DNA of 64,000 bases. It comes from Sphagnum magellanicum (Eukaryota; Streptophyta; Sphagnopsida; Sphagnales; Sphagnaceae). The notes below the pieces were generated by a model. That model was not told the origin of the DNA. It searched no databases and saw nothing but the letters and a program-made list of their open reading frames with translations. The position numbers were made by a program, and so were the translations under genes. Shown here piece by piece: positions 61,901 through 64,000 of this stretch (position 1 is its first letter; each line of letters starts with the position of its first letter). The DNA is taken from contig CM038915.1 in NCBI GenBank assembly GCA_021904315.1, forward strand, positions 11,656,001 to 11,720,000, read 5' to 3'.

Positions 61901-63077
61901 TAGCATGCAGATATGCAGACCAAGATTCTCATCTCAAACAGTTATAGGGTTACATGTGATGCACGGTGACTGTGGACTTTCCTGAAATGCCAGCTGCATG
62001 AAGTCAATGAATGGATGTGGACCAGGTGGACCTTTGATTGCATGGCTCAAAACAGCAGGGTTTTGGGAATGTTCTGTTCAGGATGACAACGATATTATGA
62101 GAGAGTCATTGGATGAGGAAGCACAGCGTTACTTTGAAGAGTGTGTTTCCATTGCAAAGTTGGAGCCAACAGGAGTAGACAGCCTTATGGTCTCTCAAGA
62201 AAAGGATATCCTGTCAACTGAGAATGAGGAGCCATTTGACTGGCCAGTAGAGACAGACTCGGACTCCATGCTTTGCTTTGACGACACACAAGAAGTTACT
62301 CAAAGAGCTGACCATGTGAGGAATTCAAGCATCCAGAACATTGCTGAGACTTCACTTGTTGGAAAGCCAGCTGGGAAGACAAAAGACTGTGCACCACTAG
62401 GTGACGAGGGAATGCTTCTGCCTTGGCTTGACTGGGAGCCGGAAGTGGATACTCTCAATCGGAAAGAAAGAGTTGAGAAGGTCAGTTGTTTGAGTTCCAT
62501 ACTTCACTGGACATGCCTTATAGTATCATCTGCACTTTGACTGCATGATGATCTGGTATAGAACAGTCTGCTACCCAGGGAAACTGGATTTTTTTCTTTA
62601 GGGTCTTGGGTCATACCACCTATCTTCATTTGCACAGACACCGTGTTGGTGGATAATTCTTTGCATGTTATTTCAACTAGCGAGCACCACTTCCTTTGAC
62701 TGTAACTGATACCTGAGCATATGTGAGTACTTATTTTGCAGGCTGCAGTTGACTTCAGAGAGTGGAGAGAAGCATGGGCTCGGAAGTCGGTGGAGTGGGG
62801 TAAAAGTATGAAGCGAGAAAGAGGCAAGGATGAGGGTGCTGTGAATGTTGATGAGTTCTTGTTTGAGAGGGTTAGGTTATGGCAACGAATTAGAAACAAC
62901 CACTCCTTGATATTGAATGTAGTTGAGGTCAGCTGGTTTGAGGTAGAGAGAACTGTGTTTTCCCCTCTCATGTCCCTTCCATTTCTTAATATGTTACCTC
63001 AGAGAAGCTTACAGCTTGGGATCCAGGACACCAGCTTCAATCATGCAGAATGTCATTACAGAAAGAATGTATTGTGA
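58996..63077 (+). CDS. Plant-specific Ser/Pro-rich coiled-coil-like protein, unknown function
   Basis: Nine GT-AG exons (58996-59421, 59503-59769, 59963-60175, 60446-60562, 60780-60863, 61141-61284, 62082-62480, 62742-62927, 63003-63077), all in phase 0, give 636 residues. I recall a plant-only family with the same MAVSAFKST start, an EEKTIRAV motif (exon 3), a helical part (RRAVTEARNELEQ; VRKEYATKLEQAEKKVQGLW; LVIEEQQCLDLVGFVKELF), an EEAQRYFEECVSI motif (exon 7), and WREAWARKSVEWGK with FLFERVRLW near the end. Its function is not known to me. The first 100 residues are basic and Ser-rich with three TSP motifs, two of which (SPVR, SPVK) fit the CDK target pattern, and an eight-Gln run. This could suit a cell-cycle-regulated cytoskeletal or nuclear protein, which is inference. 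Exon 2 could instead end at 59724, also in phase. The last 75-bp intron has a weak donor and reads through in frame. Confidence 0.8.
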
Positions 63078-64000
63078 TACGAACACTTCAATTCTTGAGA
63101 GTAAGTGATGTCACAGCCTACGTACATAGGTGTTATGCATTTGGTGTTGCTACTATGATATGAGATGTTACTGTGACATCTATTTTGTTAGATTGGTGTA
63201 GTGTTTATTCATTTTGGAGCAATATCTCTTGGTCTGTTCGATTGTGCCCAACTAGGTTTGGTAATCTTTTGAGTCGTTTAGTGCTTTGTTGTCTACTCTT
63301 CTAAGTGCCTTTGGATTTGTGCGGTCCCATCTAAGTGGGATTGGATATGTACTATTCTTTGAGGATTTGATGGAAGATCTGGCACAAGCCTTTTCATTTC
63401 CAGTAAAGGAATATGTATCAACTAGAACCTTCTTATCATTTCTTTGCATTTGTGTGTTTGTGTCCTTGGCTAGTAGCAGGTTCAAACCATTGATGTTTCA
63501 CATTCAATTGAGTTTTCCATGAGCTTGGGGGTAGAATCACATTATTTGAAGTGAGGAAAATGGGGATAGTTGATATTGAATACGGTATTAGTGACGACTA
63601 TATATAATTGACAAAGCCTTCCTACTTGCGTGATTTTGAAGAGAATGAAAATAGTCTTTTGACAAGGGCAAGGAGAGAAGAAGTGAGTAACACTTTGTGA
63701 ATTGTACATTAATTGAAGCCAACAATTGATGAGGCCTTACTATTAAAGTTGCATTTGCAAACATGGCATTTGGAGGGGAAAATGGCAAATCATTAGAAAG
63801 TTCAAGCTTAAGCTTAGAACTGAAATTACAATTGAGTGATTTCAATGTTGCTATTTTTGCTATCATAATTATAAACAAAATTTTGAGTAATCCTATCCTC
63901 AGTGTTAATGTTTAAACACTCACATTTTGTAAAATTTGCTCATTTTACGAATACAACATTTTGGGCTCTAGTTGGGGTCGTGGGGTGAAATTAGAGCTCA
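63078..64000. other. 3' flank of the last gene
   Basis: Probably begins with the 3' untranslated region. Short frames at 63286-63522 (plus) and 63588-63878 (minus) have no recognisable motif. Nothing else is supported before the window ends. Confidence 0.5.

Noticed and set aside
61994-62081. Earlier start of exon 7 in the Ser/Pro-rich gene
   Set aside because: The upstream AG sites in this stretch are in the wrong phase for exon 6. Only the acceptor ending at 62081 keeps phase 0 and leads into the conserved EEAQRYFEECVSI part.

Overview
The window is nuclear DNA of a land plant, and probably of a fern. Pointers to a plant are GT-AG introns in every intact gene, plant-type telomere repeats (2858-2888), a plant-specific Ser/Pro-rich family, an ALG10 closest to plant members and a DYW-type PPR sequence. 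The fern guess rests on the wording of the PPR repeats and on the style of the decayed LINE and copia remnants. It is inference from memory, not a database result.

Three apparently intact genes stand in AT-rich, repeat-rich DNA. On the minus strand at 8616-12833 is an eight-exon ALG10, the ER glucosyltransferase that adds the last glucose to the N-glycan precursor. On the plus strand at 25466-29386 is a six-exon gene for a membrane-anchored alpha/beta hydrolase with an unusual acidic and internally repeated N-terminus. On the plus strand at 58996-63077 is a nine-exon gene of a plant-specific family of unknown function, with an SP-rich basic N-terminus and a central coiled-coil-like part. These genes do not form a pathway; they are ordinary neighbours in a gene-poor region.

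The most structured region is 35.2-44.8 kb. Two copies of a roughly 370-bp inverted-repeat element (MITE) lie in opposite orientation. The left copy is cut off exactly where a 5'-truncated, frameshifted DYW-PPR pseudogene begins. The right copy is split by a 3.4-kb PIF/Harbinger DNA transposon with matching inverted ends and a TTA target duplication; the left copy preserves the uninterrupted target site. The Harbinger element carries a decayed transposase and a decayed Myb-like partner gene, convergent and 8 bp apart, plus a SINE-like insertion.

Other content: a fossil Ty1/copia fragment (30.4-31.8 kb), a decayed LINE-like 3' portion (54.9-55.7 kb), a 436-bp element with perfect 23-bp inverted ends (38.9-39.3 kb), two copies of an element built on a 40-bp GGTTC minisatellite (40.5 and 58.2-58.7 kb), a 75-80-bp minisatellite (6.5-6.9 kb), two adjacent tandem dimers (15.0-16.1 kb), degenerate CCTA/GGTA arrays with large hairpins, and an old dispersed repeat present three times. 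The stretches 13-25 kb and 45-55 kb hold no gene I can support. I found no CRISPR array, rRNA or intact tRNA gene, and no coherent undescribed multi-gene system.
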